53,283 nucleotides of DNA from an uncultured Verrucomicrobiales bacterium (GTDB lineage Bacteria; Verrucomicrobiota; Verrucomicrobiia; Verrucomicrobiales; Akkermansiaceae). The position numbers were made by a program, and so were the translations under genes. Location of the stretch: contig CAJQKQ010000054.1 of assembly GCA_905478925.1 (NCBI GenBank), positions 1 through 53,283 on the forward strand, written 5' to 3'. Under the pieces are notes generated by a model. That model was not told the DNA's origin, searched no databases, and saw nothing but the letters and a program-made list of their open reading frames with translations. The number at the start of each line of letters is the position of its first letter. The first letter of the stretch is position 1. Positions 25,199-35,027 of the stretch are shown piece after piece.

Positions 25199-27391
25199 CT
25201 ATGCTGGAGTTTCCAGGGACTTGAAGGCGGCGTATAACTTTAGGGTTTCGTAGGGGATTTCGCCGTTGAGGGTGGCGTGGATGGGGCCGAGTTTTGTGAA
25301 GCCTTCTTCGGCGGTAGCTACGCAGGCGTCGATGCGTTTTTCGGTTTCCTCGGAGAAGAAGTCGCGGGGGTTGGGGGTGATTTTTCCGTGGATGATGGCG
25401 GCGACGAGGTGGGAGGCGATGGTGGAGGTGACCATGTCGCGGGTTTTTGCGATCTGCGCGATGGATTTTCCGGATTTGAAGTGGTCGAGGGTTTCGAGTT
25501 GGGTGCCGGTGAGGCCGCCTTCGGTTTTCATTTTCGGTGGAGCCGGGGTTTTGAGTGGGTCGAAGCTTTGTTTCTCGTTGGTCTCGAGGTGAGTTTTGAT
25601 CTCGGCCATGAAGGCTTGGCCGTAGTCTTCGAGTTTCTGGGTGCCGACTCCGGGGATATTGAGAAAATCGGCTTTGGCCTGTGGGTAGCGGCGAGCCATG
25701 TGGCGGAGGGGGGTGTCGCCGAAAATGACGTAGGGCGGGACTGATTTTTCGTCGGCGATGGTTTTGCGGAGGGCGCGGAGGGCTTGGAAGAGAGGTTCGT
25801 CGCAAGGGATGTTTCCGGCACGGGAGAGTTTTGCGGAGGCCCCGGTGCTTTCGGTGAAGGGGAGGCGGGTTAGGAGGATTTTCTCTCGGGATTTCAGGGT
25901 TTCCGAGCCTTTGCGGGAGACGTTGAGCGTCTGGTAGTTGTCTTGGGAAACGTCGATGAGGCCTTGTTGGATGAGCTGGCGGGCTAGAGCGGCCCATTCT
26001 TCGCGGGGGGTGTCCGCACCGATACCGTGGGTGGTGATTTTGTCGTGGCCGTATTCGCGGACCTTGGCGGTGTTGGCACCGGCTAGGACTTGGGAGATGT
26101 GGTTGGCACCTGTTGAGAAACCGCAGGCTTGTTTTGCACGGATGATGCAGGAAAGGAGTTTCTGGGCCTGGAGGGTGGCATCGTATTCCTCGGGAGGATT
26201 GAGGCAGGCATCGCAACCACCGCAGTTTTCATCAGGCCATGTTTCTCCGAAGTAGGCGAGCAGGGCGCTGCGGCGGCAGGTGGCGGTTTCCGCAAAATCG
26301 GCCATACGGCGCATTTGGGTCTCGGCGATTTTTTTTGCTTCGAGGTCGGTGGCGTCTTCGAGGAAGCGGAGATTGCGGATGAGATCGCCGCGGGAGTAGA
26401 GCAGGAGGCACTCGGAGGGGAGGCCGTCGCGGCCGGCGCGGCCGGTTTCCTGGTAGTAGCCCTCGATGTTTTTCGGGAGATCCGCGTGGATGACGTAGCG
26501 GACGTCGGGTTTGTTGATGCCCATGCCGAAGGCGACGGTGGCGCAGACGATTTGGGCTTCGTCGCGGATGAAGGCCTCCTGGTTTTTGGCGCGTTGGGAG
26601 GGATCGAGGCCGGCGTGGTAGGCGATGGCGTTGATGCCCTCGGCCTTGAGGGTGGCAGCCATGGCTTCGGTGGCTTTGCGTGACTGGAGGTAGATGATGC
26701 CGGATTCCTCGCGGCGGGAGTGGACGAATTCGAAGACCTGGCGGGCGGGCTTGGATTTCGGGAGGATGGAGTAGGAGAGGTTTGGGCGGTTGAATGAGGC
26801 GAGGAAGGTTTCCGGCTTCTCCATCTGGAGCTGGCGGGAGATGTCTGTGCGGACTTTCGGAGTGGCGGTGGCAGTGAGGGCGAGGAAAGGGATGCCGGGG
26901 AGGTGTTTTCGGAGTTGGGCGAGTTGGCGGTATTCCGGGCGGAAATCGTGACCCCATTCGGAAATGCAGTGAGCCTCATCGACGGCGATGCGTTTGACGT
27001 TCCAGCGTTTCAGATCAGCGATGAAGCCGGCAGTCATGACCCGCTCGGGGGCGGCATAGAGGAGTTTGTATTCGCCGTGGGAAAGGGCTTCCGAGCGGTC
27101 GCGGGCATCGGCGGGGTCGAGGGAGGAGTTGAGGAACGTGGCGGGGACGCCGGCGGCGGTGAGCGAATCGACCTGATCTTTCATCAGGGCGATGAGGGGC
27201 GAGACGACAAGGGTGATCCCATCTTCCGCGAGGGCGGGAAGCTGGAAGGTCAGGGATTTTCCCGCGCCGGTGGGGAGAATGGCGACGACATCCTTTCCGG
27301 ACATGGTGGCGGCGATGATTTCACGCTGAAGGGGGCGGAACGCATCGTAGCCGAAATATTGCTTCAAGAGGGGGGCGAGCTGGTCATGCAT
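25199..27391 (-). CDS. recQ: RecQ DNA helicase with RQC, HRDC and C-terminal HTH
   Basis: 730 residues. Superfamily 2 helicase: Walker A LPTGAGKS (39-46), DEAH box (138-141), aromatic-rich loop HCISEWGHDFRPEYR, motif VI QETGRAGRDG. The zinc-binding RQC part has the cysteines in TCRRSALLAYFGE and ENCGGCDACLNP; an HRDC domain follows (about 525-600, LFQALRALRKTIADEK...). The last 100 residues hold an additional HTH-like segment (GLTGTQLETLDHFKSGKSIA), as in longer RecQ proteins. Unwinds recombination and repair intermediates 3' to 5'. ATG start at 27389-27391. E. coli RecQ is about 610 residues, so the C-terminal addition accounts for the extra length. Confidence 0.95.
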   Translation of the reverse strand: MHDQLAPLLKQYFGYDAFRPLQREIIAATMSGKDVVAILPTGAGKSLTFQLPALAEDGITLVVSPLIALMKDQVDSLTAAGVPATFLNSSLDPADARDRSEALSHGEYKLLYAAPERVMTAGFIADLKRWNVKRIAVDEAHCISEWGHDFRPEYRQLAQLRKHLPGIPFLALTATATPKVRTDISRQLQMEKPETFLASFNRPNLSYSILPKSKPARQVFEFVHSRREESGIIYLQSRKATEAMAATLKAEGINAIAYHAGLDPSQRAKNQEAFIRDEAQIVCATVAFGMGINKPDVRYVIHADLPKNIEGYYQETGRAGRDGLPSECLLLYSRGDLIRNLRFLEDATDLEAKKIAETQMRRMADFAETATCRRSALLAYFGETWPDENCGGCDACLNPPEEYDATLQAQKLLSCIIRAKQACGFSTGANHISQVLAGANTAKVREYGHDKITTHGIGADTPREEWAALARQLIQQGLIDVSQDNYQTLNVSRKGSETLKSREKILLTRLPFTESTGASAKLSRAGNIPCDEPLFQALRALRKTIADEKSVPPYVIFGDTPLRHMARRYPQAKADFLNIPGVGTQKLEDYGQAFMAEIKTHLETNEKQSFDPLKTPAPPKMKTEGGLTGTQLETLDHFKSGKSIAQIAKTRDMVTSTIASHLVAAIIHGKITPNPRDFFSEETEKRIDACVATAEEGFTKLGPIHATLNGEIPYETLKLYAAFKSLETPA

Positions 27392-27908
27392 TTCCGGAGC
27401 GTAGGAAAAATCTTCCGGGTGACAAGTAAAAAGGTGTTATTGTGAACAGTTATCCTTTGGCGGGCTTTTCACGCCGGGAATCGTTCAGGAAATTTGCTGC
27501 CCTGGAACGGTTGTCGCGTGGCGTGGGGGGGAGTTCAACAGCGAATGGCGCGCGGCGAGATGAGGCGGAGAAGATTTTGTCGCTTCGCCCTGTTTCAGAG
27601 AAATTTTGACCGCTCATGTTTATGGATTTGGTTTGAATCAGATATTGTGTCGATTCATCTTCTGCAGTGATAGAATCTACATGCAGCCAAGCGGATTCGT
27701 AGTTTTCATCGGAATTTTTGAAACCGCCTAGGATTAGAGATTCACCGGGTTTGAGGGGGGGGGCATCGCAAAGTGAGCTGGGTTGTTCTGGGAATTGAGC
27801 CGGGAGGTGCTTCCGCCGTCACCCAAATAAGGCTCACGGAAGTTTCGTGAACTAGGTTCGGCAGTTCTGGTTGCACCTTTGATAATTATACTACAAAGAT
27901 CTCCGCGA
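27392..27908. other. 517-bp divergent intergenic region, no gene seen
   Basis: Lies between recQ (leftward) and the antiporter gene (rightward) and must hold both promoters. Visible: a run of nine G (27755-27763), a TATACT hexamer (27887-27892) inside a CTTTG...CAAAG inverted repeat (27877-27898) just before the antiporter start. No RNA gene or pseudogene was recognised. Confidence 0.5.
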
Positions 27909-28994
27909 ATGACCGCTGCAATCGCATTTCTCATCCTCGGATTGGTAATCCTCGTATTCGCAGCGGAGTGGCTGGTGAAAGGCGCGGCGAGCATCGCCTC
28001 CACGCTCGGTATCTCACCGCTGATCGTCGGGCTGACGGTGGTCGCCTTCGGCACCAGTGCGCCGGAGCTGGCGGTTTCGGTTATGGCTGCATTCGAGGGG
28101 GAGGCGGATTTGGCGGTGGGAAACGTGATTGGTAGCAATATCTTCAATATTCTCGTCGTCCTCGGGGTCTCCGCGCTGATCATCCCGCTGGTCGTGCACC
28201 AGCAGTTGATCCGGTTTGATGTCCCGGTGATGATTTTCCTCTCCGTCCTGCTGTATGCGCTCAGCTTTGACGGGGCGATCTCGCGAATCGATGGGATTAT
28301 CCTGTTTTCCATGGCGCTGGCTTATGTGGGATACCTCGTCCGCCAATCGAAGAGGGAAAAGGATGGCGGTGTTCTCAGCGAGTATGAGGAGGAGTTCGGG
28401 AAAGCCGGGGAAGATCCGAAATGGTTGAAAAACATTGCCCTGGTGATTTTCGGGATAGGCGGGCTGGTGCTCGGGTCGAAATGGTTGGTGGACAGCGCAG
28501 AATTCATCGCCACAGCCTTCGGGGTGTCCGAGTTGATCATCGGTTTGACGATCGTTTCCTTAGGTACCTCGTTGCCTGAGGTTGCGACATCCGTGGTGGC
28601 CGCACTGAAAGGGGAGAGGGACATCGCCGTGGGAAACGTGGTCGGCAGCAACATCTTCAACATCGTGACGGTGCTCGGAATTTCCTCGATCGTAGCTCCC
28701 GCCGGGATCGCGGTGGCAAAGGCGGCGCTGGATTTCGATATGCTGGTTATGATCGCCGTCGCTCTCGCCACTCTGCCGGTATTCTTTTACGGATACCGAA
28801 TCAGCAGAATGGCCGGTTTTTTCTTCCTGCTCTTCTATGGCGCTTATCTCGTTCATATCGTCCTTGAAGCCACGGGCAATCCCGCCCTGGCCGCATATCG
28901 GCACGTGATGTTGATTTTTGTGGCTCCGGCGGCCGGAGTGGCTCTTTTTGTGCTGCTAGTCCGTGCCATCAGGCAGCCGAAAAACCCCGCCTAG
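27909..28994 (+). CDS. CaCA-family calcium/sodium antiporter (YrbG-like)
   Basis: 361 residues from ATG 27909; a TTG 30 bp earlier is less likely. About ten membrane helices with the two inverted alpha repeats that form the ion path: GTSAPELAVS...GNVIGSNIFN (48-80) and GTSLPEVATS...GNVVGSNIFN (219-251). A hydrophilic loop (about 146-175, KREKDGGVLSEYEEEFGKAG) separates the halves. Exchanges cytoplasmic Ca2+ for Na+ or H+ or works as a K+-dependent exchanger at the inner membrane; ion preference cannot be read. ftsH follows 64 bp downstream, same strand. Confidence 0.9.
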   Translation: MTAAIAFLILGLVILVFAAEWLVKGAASIASTLGISPLIVGLTVVAFGTSAPELAVSVMAAFEGEADLAVGNVIGSNIFNILVVLGVSALIIPLVVHQQLIRFDVPVMIFLSVLLYALSFDGAISRIDGIILFSMALAYVGYLVRQSKREKDGGVLSEYEEEFGKAGEDPKWLKNIALVIFGIGGLVLGSKWLVDSAEFIATAFGVSELIIGLTIVSLGTSLPEVATSVVAALKGERDIAVGNVVGSNIFNIVTVLGISSIVAPAGIAVAKAALDFDMLVMIAVALATLPVFFYGYRISRMAGFFFLLFYGAYLVHIVLEATGNPALAAYRHVMLIFVAPAAGVALFVLLVRAIRQPKNPA

Positions 28995-29058
28995 ACATTT
29001 TCCGCGATCCGTCTAGGTTTTCGCACCCGGCAACAAGCGCACCGGAAAGCAGCAGAAT

Positions 29059-31419
29059 ATGTCCGACTCCCAGAATAAACCACCACAACCGCCCAGCCCG
29101 AACCGCCCCTCCGGAGAAGCCGGCGGCTTCAACTGGCGGGTGCTCGCCCTTTTCAGCCTCGCGATCTTGATCCTCGGCGTTGCATTTTTCGGCCCGCAGA
29201 TGAATCCGCAGGCGCAGCCCATGAGCTATTCCGAGTTCCGTACCGCATTCGACCAGGGACGGGTGGTGCTGGATGAGAAGGAGCGCCCCCTTTCCGTGAT
29301 CACCAGCGATACGGCATACGATGCCAAGATCACGGGTTGGATCGAGCCGAAGCTCGTGGAGTCGGAGAGTTCTAGGTCGGTCGAAACTGACTTCCGAGTT
29401 CCCGTCAACATCGATTTGCGCGGCGAGGAGATCCGCGACCTGCTCGGAGAGGATATCCAGACTGTAGAGATTGCCGATGCCGGAGAAGCTCCCATCGATG
29501 GCGATGTGAAAACCCTTTCTCTGGGCGAATTCCGGAAAGCTCTGGCATTGGGTGAAGTCAAGGCGGACGCGGAGGGCAATAAGCTGCGCATCCTTTTCAC
29601 CGAGAGGAGTTCGAACGCGGTGATCGTCGGCACACTCGAGAGCATGACTGCAATGGTTGCTCCGAAGGACGAGAAGGGTGAGGTCAAACCCGCCGAGCAA
29701 TTCGAGGTGACCGTTTCCTCTAGCATCCTCGGCGGCGAGCTGAAAGACCTACTCAAGGACAAGGCGAAATACAAGCGCAGCTCGGACTACCTCTCCAAGG
29801 CGCTGTTCACCTTCCTGCCGTTTTTGTTGATCATCCTGCTGCTGTTTTTCTTGTTCCGCCAGCAGATGAAATCCGCCGGTCGCGGAGCGATGTCCTTCGG
29901 AAAATCCAAGGCGCGCCTGCTCACGATGGATCGCAACAAGGTGACGTTCAAGGATGTCGCTGGCATCCAGGAAGCCAAGGAAGAGCTCTTCGAGATCGTC
30001 GATTTCCTCCGCGATCCGAAGAAATTTCAGAAACTCGGCGGCTCGATCCCGAAAGGCGTACTGATGGTCGGATCCCCCGGCACAGGCAAGACGCTTCTCG
30101 CCCGCGCCATCGCCGGTGAGGCGGATGTGCCGTTCTTCTCGATCTCCGGATCGGATTTCGTGGAAATGTTCGTCGGTGTCGGTGCATCCCGTGTGCGCGA
30201 CATGTTTGAGCAGGGGAAAAAGAACGCCCCGTGCCTGATTTTCATCGATGAGATCGATGCGGTCGGTCGCCATCGCGGTCACGGAATGGGCGGCGGCCAC
30301 GACGAGCGCGAGCAAACGCTCAACCAGCTTCTTGTCGAAATGGACGGCTTCGATACCCAAGAGGGAGTCATCATCATCGCCGCGACAAATCGCCCGGATG
30401 TGCTCGATCCTGCGCTCTTGCGCCCCGGTCGTTTCGATCGCCAGGTCACCGTTTCCCTTCCCGATGTGAACGGTCGCGAGGAAATCCTTCGCGTCCACGT
30501 CAAGAAGATCAAGCTGGCCGCAAACACCGAACTCGCGACCATCGCCCGTGGCACTCCCGGATTCTCCGGAGCCGAGCTTGCGAACCTTGTCAACGAGGCC
30601 GCCCTCCTCGCCGCCCGCAAAGGGCTCACCGCAGTCACTCTCGCCGAGATGGAAGAAGCGCGCGACAAGGTCCGCTGGGGCCGTGAGCGCCGCTCGCTGG
30701 CGATGTCCGACAAGGAAAAGACCGGCACAGCATGGCACGAGGCCGGCCATGCCTACCTGAACATGGTGCTGCCCCACACGCATCCCCTCCACAAGGTAAC
30801 GATCATACCGCGCGGTCCTTTCCTGGGTGCGACGATGTTTCTCCCGGACGGCGATCAATATTCCACTTCGAAGAAAGAGTCGCTTGCGAACCTGATCGTG
30901 ACAATGGGCGGGCGGATCGCGGAAGCGTTCCATTCCGACGATGTTTCCAACGGCGCGTCCGGCGATATTCGCCAGGCGACCTCGCTTGCGCGCAACATGG
31001 TCTGCGAGTGGGGCATGTCCGATGAACTCGGCATGGTCGAATATGGAGAAGGAAGTGGCCCGGTTTTCGTTGCCCGTGACATGAACAAGGGGCGCAACTA
31101 TTCGGAGGAAACCGCCCGTGTCATCGACGGCGAGATCAAGAAATTTATCGACGAAGCCTTCGACGAAGCCACCCGCATTCTCACCGAGAACAAGGACACT
31201 GTGGAGAAAATTGCCCTCGCGCTCCTCGAATACGAGACCCTGGACGGCTCCCACCTCCGCGACATCATCGACCACGGAGAAATGAAAAATCCACCCACCG
31301 CCCCCAAGCCTCCGCCGATTCCCGACGAGATTTCGAAAGAGCCTGCCTCGAAGAAAGCCGAGGACGACAGTCCAGAGGACGATGGCCCGCTGCCCGGTGT
31401 GGTCGGTGCTCCGGCGTAG
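29059..31419 (+). CDS. ftsH: ATP-dependent zinc metalloprotease FtsH, enlarged periplasmic domain
   Basis: 786 residues. TM1 27-44, periplasmic region about 45-248, TM2 249-266. AAA domain with Walker A GSPGTGKT (338-345), Walker [32 protein letters not shown]. Zinc protease motif HEAGH (560-564), third ligand in [12 protein letters not shown]. The tail is rich in Pro, Lys and Asp. The periplasmic region is about 200 residues against about 70 in E. coli and looks duplicated: [13 protein letters not shown]...EEIRDLLGE (57-131) against [13 protein letters not shown]...GELKDLLKD (155-234). Degrades damaged membrane proteins and regulators (LpxC in E. coli; lpxB lies next door). The stop codon is inside the inverted repeat 31416-31525. 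Confidence 0.96.
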   Translation: MSDSQNKPPQPPSPNRPSGEAGGFNWRVLALFSLAILILGVAFFGPQMNPQAQPMSYSEFRTAFDQGRVVLDEKERPLSVITSDTAYDAKITGWIEPKLVESESSRSVETDFRVPVNIDLRGEEIRDLLGEDIQTVEIADAGEAPIDGDVKTLSLGEFRKALALGEVKADAEGNKLRILFTERSSNAVIVGTLESMTAMVAPKDEKGEVKPAEQFEVTVSSSILGGELKDLLKDKAKYKRSSDYLSKALFTFLPFLLIILLLFFLFRQQMKSAGRGAMSFGKSKARLLTMDRNKVTFKDVAGIQEAKEELFEIVDFLRDPKKFQKLGGSIPKGVLMVGSPGTGKTLLARAIAGEADVPFFSISGSDFVEMFVGVGASRVRDMFEQGKKNAPCLIFIDEIDAVGRHRGHGMGGGHDEREQTLNQLLVEMDGFDTQEGVIIIAATNRPDVLDPALLRPGRFDRQVTVSLPDVNGREEILRVHVKKIKLAANTELATIARGTPGFSGAELANLVNEAALLAARKGLTAVTLAEMEEARDKVRWGRERRSLAMSDKEKTGTAWHEAGHAYLNMVLPHTHPLHKVTIIPRGPFLGATMFLPDGDQYSTSKKESLANLIVTMGGRIAEAFHSDDVSNGASGDIRQATSLARNMVCEWGMSDELGMVEYGEGSGPVFVARDMNKGRNYSEETARVIDGEIKKFIDEAFDEATRILTENKDTVEKIALALLEYETLDGSHLRDIIDHGEMKNPPTAPKPPPIPDEISKEPASKKAEDDSPEDDGPLPGVVGAPA

Positions 31420-31525
31420 GGAGCGCGGCTTTACAAGCCGCTTTCTGACATCCCGATTTGATAATTTGGCGCGCAAGCATGATTGCGGCGCGATAGATAG
31501 CTGCTTGCAAAGCCGCGCTCCCTAC
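31416..31525. repeat. 27-bp inverted repeat filling the ftsH/lpxB gap; probable two-way terminator
   Basis: Left arm 31416-31442 begins GTAGGGAGCGCGGCTTTACA; right arm 31499-31525 is its reverse complement at 25 of 27 positions. An inner hairpin (CGCAA...TTGCG, around 31472-31487) lies between. The left arm covers the ftsH stop, and the right arm ends 5 bp before the lpxB stop, so both converging transcripts end in a strong stem. The same opening word, GTAGGGA..CGCGGCT, recurs at 37608-37623 after the topoisomerase gene. Confidence 0.7.
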
Positions 31526-31529
31526 TGCC

Positions 31530-32648
31530 TCACAGCCATGCCGCGACTCTCTCGGCCGCGCGGCGGTGGGTGCCTGGCTCGCCGAGCTTCGCGCTGATCT
31601 CCCCGAGGCGGTCGGTCAAGGCTTCGCGCTGCGCGTCGTTGGTGAGAATGTCGCGCACCCAGGCGGATACCTCGGGCGCGGCGGCATCCGCCTGGATGAA
31701 TTCCTCAATGACTTTCTCTCCGGCGAGGATGTTGACGAGGCCGATGTATTTGATCTTCACCAGCATCTTCCCGAGGCAGAAAGTGATCCATGCCATCCTG
31801 TAAACGAGGCAATACGGCAGTCCGTAGGTCGCCGCCTCCAGGGTGGCCGTGCCGCTGGCGACCACTCCGCAGGCCGCCCGCTGCATCAGTTCGTGGCTGC
31901 CCCCGTCGGTGAGCGTGATCCATTCCTCAGCACCCGCCTTTTTGATCATCCCACGCATGGTTTCCGCCAGCTTGGGTGTCGCCGCAGGAACGGAGAATTT
32001 CAGATCATCTCTCCACAGGCGCAGTGCGACGGCCGTCTCGATCATCATCGGGAAGAGCTTGGCGATTTCGCGCTCGCGGCTTCCCGGGAAAAGACCGATG
32101 AGCTTGGCGTCCCTCTCTCCCTCGATCCGCTCCCCGGCGAGCTCGTCCACCAAGGGATGGCCGACGTGGGTGGTTTTTAGTCCGGCATTTTCAAAAATCG
32201 GTTTCTCGAAGGGAAACAGGCAGAGCATCTCGTCGAGCAGTTCCACCATCTTGGGGATGCGCCTTTTGTTCCAAGCCCAGACCTGGGGGCTGACATAATA
32301 GACCTGTTTCGTTTCCGGAAGTTCGCGCCGGACTGCTGCGGAGAAGCGGAGATTGAATCCCGGATAATCGACTAGCAGCAGGGCATCCGGTTTCAGTTCC
32401 CTGATTTCCTCCCGCATCTCAGTGAACCGCTCCTTGAACCATCCATATCGTTTCAGTACCTCTACCACTCCCATCACGGCGGCGTCCTCCACCCAGTCCT
32501 TCACGGAGCTGTCCGAGAGAGCCTTCATTTCCGGGCCGCCGACACCGTGGATCTCCAGATCCGGGTAAATGCCCTTGAGCTCCCGGAGCAAACCGGCGGC
32601 GTGTGCATCCCCACTCATCTCTCCCGCCACCACGTAAATCTGCTTCAC
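31530..32648 (-). CDS. lpxB: Lipid-A-disaccharide synthase
   Basis: 372 residues from the GTG at 32646-32648 (start KQIYVVAGEMSGDAHAAGLL, the usual LpxB N-terminus), preceded by an AGG tract 9 nt away; a TTG 18 bp earlier is in frame. GT-B family glycosyltransferase 19: VVAGEMSGD near the start, PQVWAWNKRRIPKM (about 127-140), LFPGSREREI (about 190-200), and VASGTATLEAA (about 265-275). Condenses UDP-2,3-diacylglucosamine with lipid X to lipid A disaccharide at the inner face of the inner membrane. Shows that the organism makes LPS. No lpxA, lpxD or fabZ next to it. Confidence 0.95.
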   Translation of the reverse strand: MKQIYVVAGEMSGDAHAAGLLRELKGIYPDLEIHGVGGPEMKALSDSSVKDWVEDAAVMGVVEVLKRYGWFKERFTEMREEIRELKPDALLLVDYPGFNLRFSAAVRRELPETKQVYYVSPQVWAWNKRRIPKMVELLDEMLCLFPFEKPIFENAGLKTTHVGHPLVDELAGERIEGERDAKLIGLFPGSREREIAKLFPMMIETAVALRLWRDDLKFSVPAATPKLAETMRGMIKKAGAEEWITLTDGGSHELMQRAACGVVASGTATLEAATYGLPYCLVYRMAWITFCLGKMLVKIKYIGLVNILAGEKVIEEFIQADAAAPEVSAWVRDILTNDAQREALTDRLGEISAKLGEPGTHRRAAERVAAWL

Positions 32649-32759
32649 GCAGAAAAACCTACCCAATTCTCATCCCGCGCTTCAACCTCCAATCCGACAC
32701 GATTTCGGATACTTGAAATTTTCGCGAATAATCCGCCAAGCAGTCCCGTATTTAAATAA

Positions 32760-33551
32760 ATGAAAACCATCCTTTTTCTATTCGGCTTGGTCGCCGCAGG
32801 CATCGTCGGCTATTCCTTTGAGCCGGATATCTACGAGGCGCTGACCGGAAAGGCTCCGGAGCCGAAAAAATCCCCTCCCAGCCGGGTGGTCGTGGTATCG
32901 CCCCCCGCCGCAGGCACGATTGATCCGGCCAGCTTCCCTGCCGACCGACTTCCAGAAAAGGTTTTGCTGAAAGCCAACGCCGAGATTGCGGATGCTGCCT
33001 CCGATCTGAAAATGACGATCACCTCCGGAAACCGCGTGAACTTGATCCGCCTCGATGGGAATAACGTGATCATCAGCCCGGGTGGCGGCCCGTTTGAGGG
33101 CAGTGTGCCGATTTCCCAGACCGATCTGCTTGAGCAGCTGGCGGCGCTTCCGAAGAATCCGGCGCCTGCGGAACCTGTACCTGTCGTCACTCCGCCCGCT
33201 GAGCCTGAGATACCCGCAGAACCCGTCGATCCCCAACCGGCTCCCGAGCCTGCACCCATCCCTGAGCCCGAACCTGAGGCCGCCGTTCCGGAAGGCCCCG
33301 ACGACGTGGTCGCCGTGATGCAGGCGAGCATCAAGGGCTCGGAGATCAAGGAGTTCAGTTTCGATCAGGTTCTCGATTGGCAGGCTTCCGAAGAACCGGA
33401 AACCATCGATGGTGAGACATACAACACAGGCGTCGCCTCTTACAAGGCGGAGACCGTTTTCGGAGTGAAGACGATCCAAGCGAAAGCGCTCATCAAGGGC
33501 GGCAAGGTCGTTCGCTGGCTCTGGCCCAAGAGCGGTATGGAAATTAAATAA
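32760..33551 (+). CDS. Exported or membrane-anchored Pro-rich protein of unknown function
   Basis: Not recognised. 263 residues. An N-terminal hydrophobic segment (KTILFLFGLVAAGIVGYSF) suggests a signal anchor or signal peptide. A small domain (about 50-125, with LKANAEIADAASDLKMTI and NLIRLDGNNVIIS) follows; then a Pro/Glu-rich spacer (about 130-180, repeats of PEP, PAP, PIP) that probably crosses the periplasm or cell wall; then a C-terminal domain (185-263) ending in VVRWLWPKSGMEIK. The layout resembles periplasm-spanning linkers of TonB-like or envelope proteins, but no family motif was found. Alone between lpxB (divergent) and dprA (58 bp downstream). Confidence 0.7.
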   Translation: MKTILFLFGLVAAGIVGYSFEPDIYEALTGKAPEPKKSPPSRVVVVSPPAAGTIDPASFPADRLPEKVLLKANAEIADAASDLKMTITSGNRVNLIRLDGNNVIISPGGGPFEGSVPISQTDLLEQLAALPKNPAPAEPVPVVTPPAEPEIPAEPVDPQPAPEPAPIPEPEPEAAVPEGPDDVVAVMQASIKGSEIKEFSFDQVLDWQASEEPETIDGETYNTGVASYKAETVFGVKTIQAKALIKGGKVVRWLWPKSGMEIK

Positions 33552-33609
33552 GTGGCTGAGGCGTCTCAGCCCGTTGAGGCATCCTACCTCATTATTCCTA
33601 TCTTCCACC

Positions 33610-34713
33610 ATGTCCCCCCGCGAAGCCATCCTCGCCCTCAACCTGCTGCCTTCGTTCGGACCGGTGCGTATCACTCGGTTGCTCGAGCATTTCGGGGATG
33701 CGGAAAATGTCCTTTCCGCTTCGGAAAATAAATTGCAGCGCGTTGACGGCATCGGGCCGGAGACTGCGAAAATCATTTCCCGCTGGCAGGATCACGCCGA
33801 TCCCTCGACGGAACTCGCCGATGCCGAGAGGCGTGGTATTTCCATCATCACCCGCGCGGATGCCACCTACCCGAAGCACCTGCTCCAAGCCTATGACGCG
33901 CCCATCCTGCTCTATGTTTGGGGCGAAATCACGTCCCGCGATAAGCATGCGATCAGTGTCGTCGGCTCCCGCCGCACCACCACCTACGGGGTAAGCGCCA
34001 CGAGGAAGATCACCTATCAGCTCGCCCATGCCGGTTTTACAATCGTCTCCGGCCTTGCGCGTGGCATCGACACTGCGGCGCATGAATCCGCGCTCGCCGC
34101 CAAGGGGCGCACCATTGCGGTTGTCGGCTCCGGTCTCGCCCGGCTCTATCCTCCGGAAAATCTCGCCCTCGCGGAAAAGATCGCCGATGGCAACGGCGCG
34201 GTGATTTCCGAGTTTCCGCTCCACAAGGCTCCAGACAAACAGACCTTCCCGATGCGCAACCGCATCGTCGCCGCCTGGTCTCAGGCGGTGCTCGTCACCG
34301 AGTGCCCCGCTTGGTCGGGCTCACTGATCACCGCGAACCTCGCCTCGGAGTACGGCAAGCCGATCTTCGCCGTCCCCGGCCCCATTGATAAACCCTCCTC
34401 GGCCGGTTGCCATCAACTCATCCGCGACGGGGCGACACTGGTCGCCGATGCCTCTCATATCATTGATGATATGGGCGAACTCCCGTTTTCGTTCAGGAAT
34501 GAGTCTCCCGGTGAGGAGTCCGACGCACAGCCGCAACTTCCTGCCGAGGAGGCGGCAGTCCTTACCGTCATGCAAGCCGGCGAGGAATACGCGGTGGATA
34601 GTCTCATTCAGGCCTCCGGCCTGCCTTCTTCGGCCGTCACCGCAGCCCTCTTCAAGCTGGAGTTGCGCCGCCTGGTCCGCCCTCTTCCGGGCTTCCGTTT
34701 CATCCGGAGATGA
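33610..34713 (+). CDS. dprA: DNA processing protein DprA
   Basis: 367 residues from the ATG at 33610. N-terminal helix-hairpin-helix part (LLPSFGPVRITRLLEHFG, DGIGPETAKII). The Rossmann-like DprA core follows: VVGSRRTTTYG, SGLARGIDTAAHESAL, TIAVVGSGLARLYPPEN, FPMRNRIVAAWSQAVLV, TANLASEYGKPIFAVPG. A C-terminal winged-helix domain (about 305-367, AVLTVMQAGEEYAVDSLIQA) matches the DML1/Z-DNA-like domain of some DprA. Loads RecA on incoming single-stranded DNA during transformation. Other competence genes are not in the window, although two pilT genes are 15 kb away. Confidence 0.94.
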   Translation: MSPREAILALNLLPSFGPVRITRLLEHFGDAENVLSASENKLQRVDGIGPETAKIISRWQDHADPSTELADAERRGISIITRADATYPKHLLQAYDAPILLYVWGEITSRDKHAISVVGSRRTTTYGVSATRKITYQLAHAGFTIVSGLARGIDTAAHESALAAKGRTIAVVGSGLARLYPPENLALAEKIADGNGAVISEFPLHKAPDKQTFPMRNRIVAAWSQAVLVTECPAWSGSLITANLASEYGKPIFAVPGPIDKPSSAGCHQLIRDGATLVADASHIIDDMGELPFSFRNESPGEESDAQPQLPAEEAAVLTVMQAGEEYAVDSLIQASGLPSSAVTAALFKLELRRLVRPLPGFRFIRR

Positions 34714-35027
34714 CTCTCGGTCATTCAGGCATATTGCCGTGCCGGGATCACGGTGACGGCAGGCCAGCTGTCGATTTCATGAGAGAGAATCAACAACCCG
34801 TATCATTGGGCGAACCCAAAGAAATACGGACGATTTTTGAACCCAAGGAAATCCAAAAAATCCAAATCAAATCTCTTCCATCTGCGTTCATCCCGTTCAT
34901 CTGCGGTTAAAAAATCTTGTTGTTTCCCTTTCCACCAAACCTCCCGAAAACCTTTTCCTCCTTGCATCGCGGCAAAATCCCTGCCTAGTCCCCTCCAGAC
35001 ACTCACCTTTTCAAAGAACCGACCTCC
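34714..35027. other. 314-bp gap dprA/topoisomerase with a triplet direct repeat
   Basis: No gene seen. At 34879-34908 three adjoining words occur, CATCTGCGTT, CATCCCGTT and CATCTGCGGTT, in direct order, similar in plan to the arms of 851-943 but without the inverted partner. A small hairpin (CCGTG-CCGGGAT-CACGG with shared boundary bases, 34737-34753) follows dprA and may end its transcript. Confidence 0.5.

Noticed and set aside
29749..31476. Long antisense frame (575 codons) opposite ftsH, and similar ones opposite dnaA (13543-14838), glgB (9600-10805) and the ThDP enzyme (5597-6682)
   Set aside because: GC-rich coding DNA often leaves the antisense frame open; the real genes on the other strand have clear motifs and these have none.
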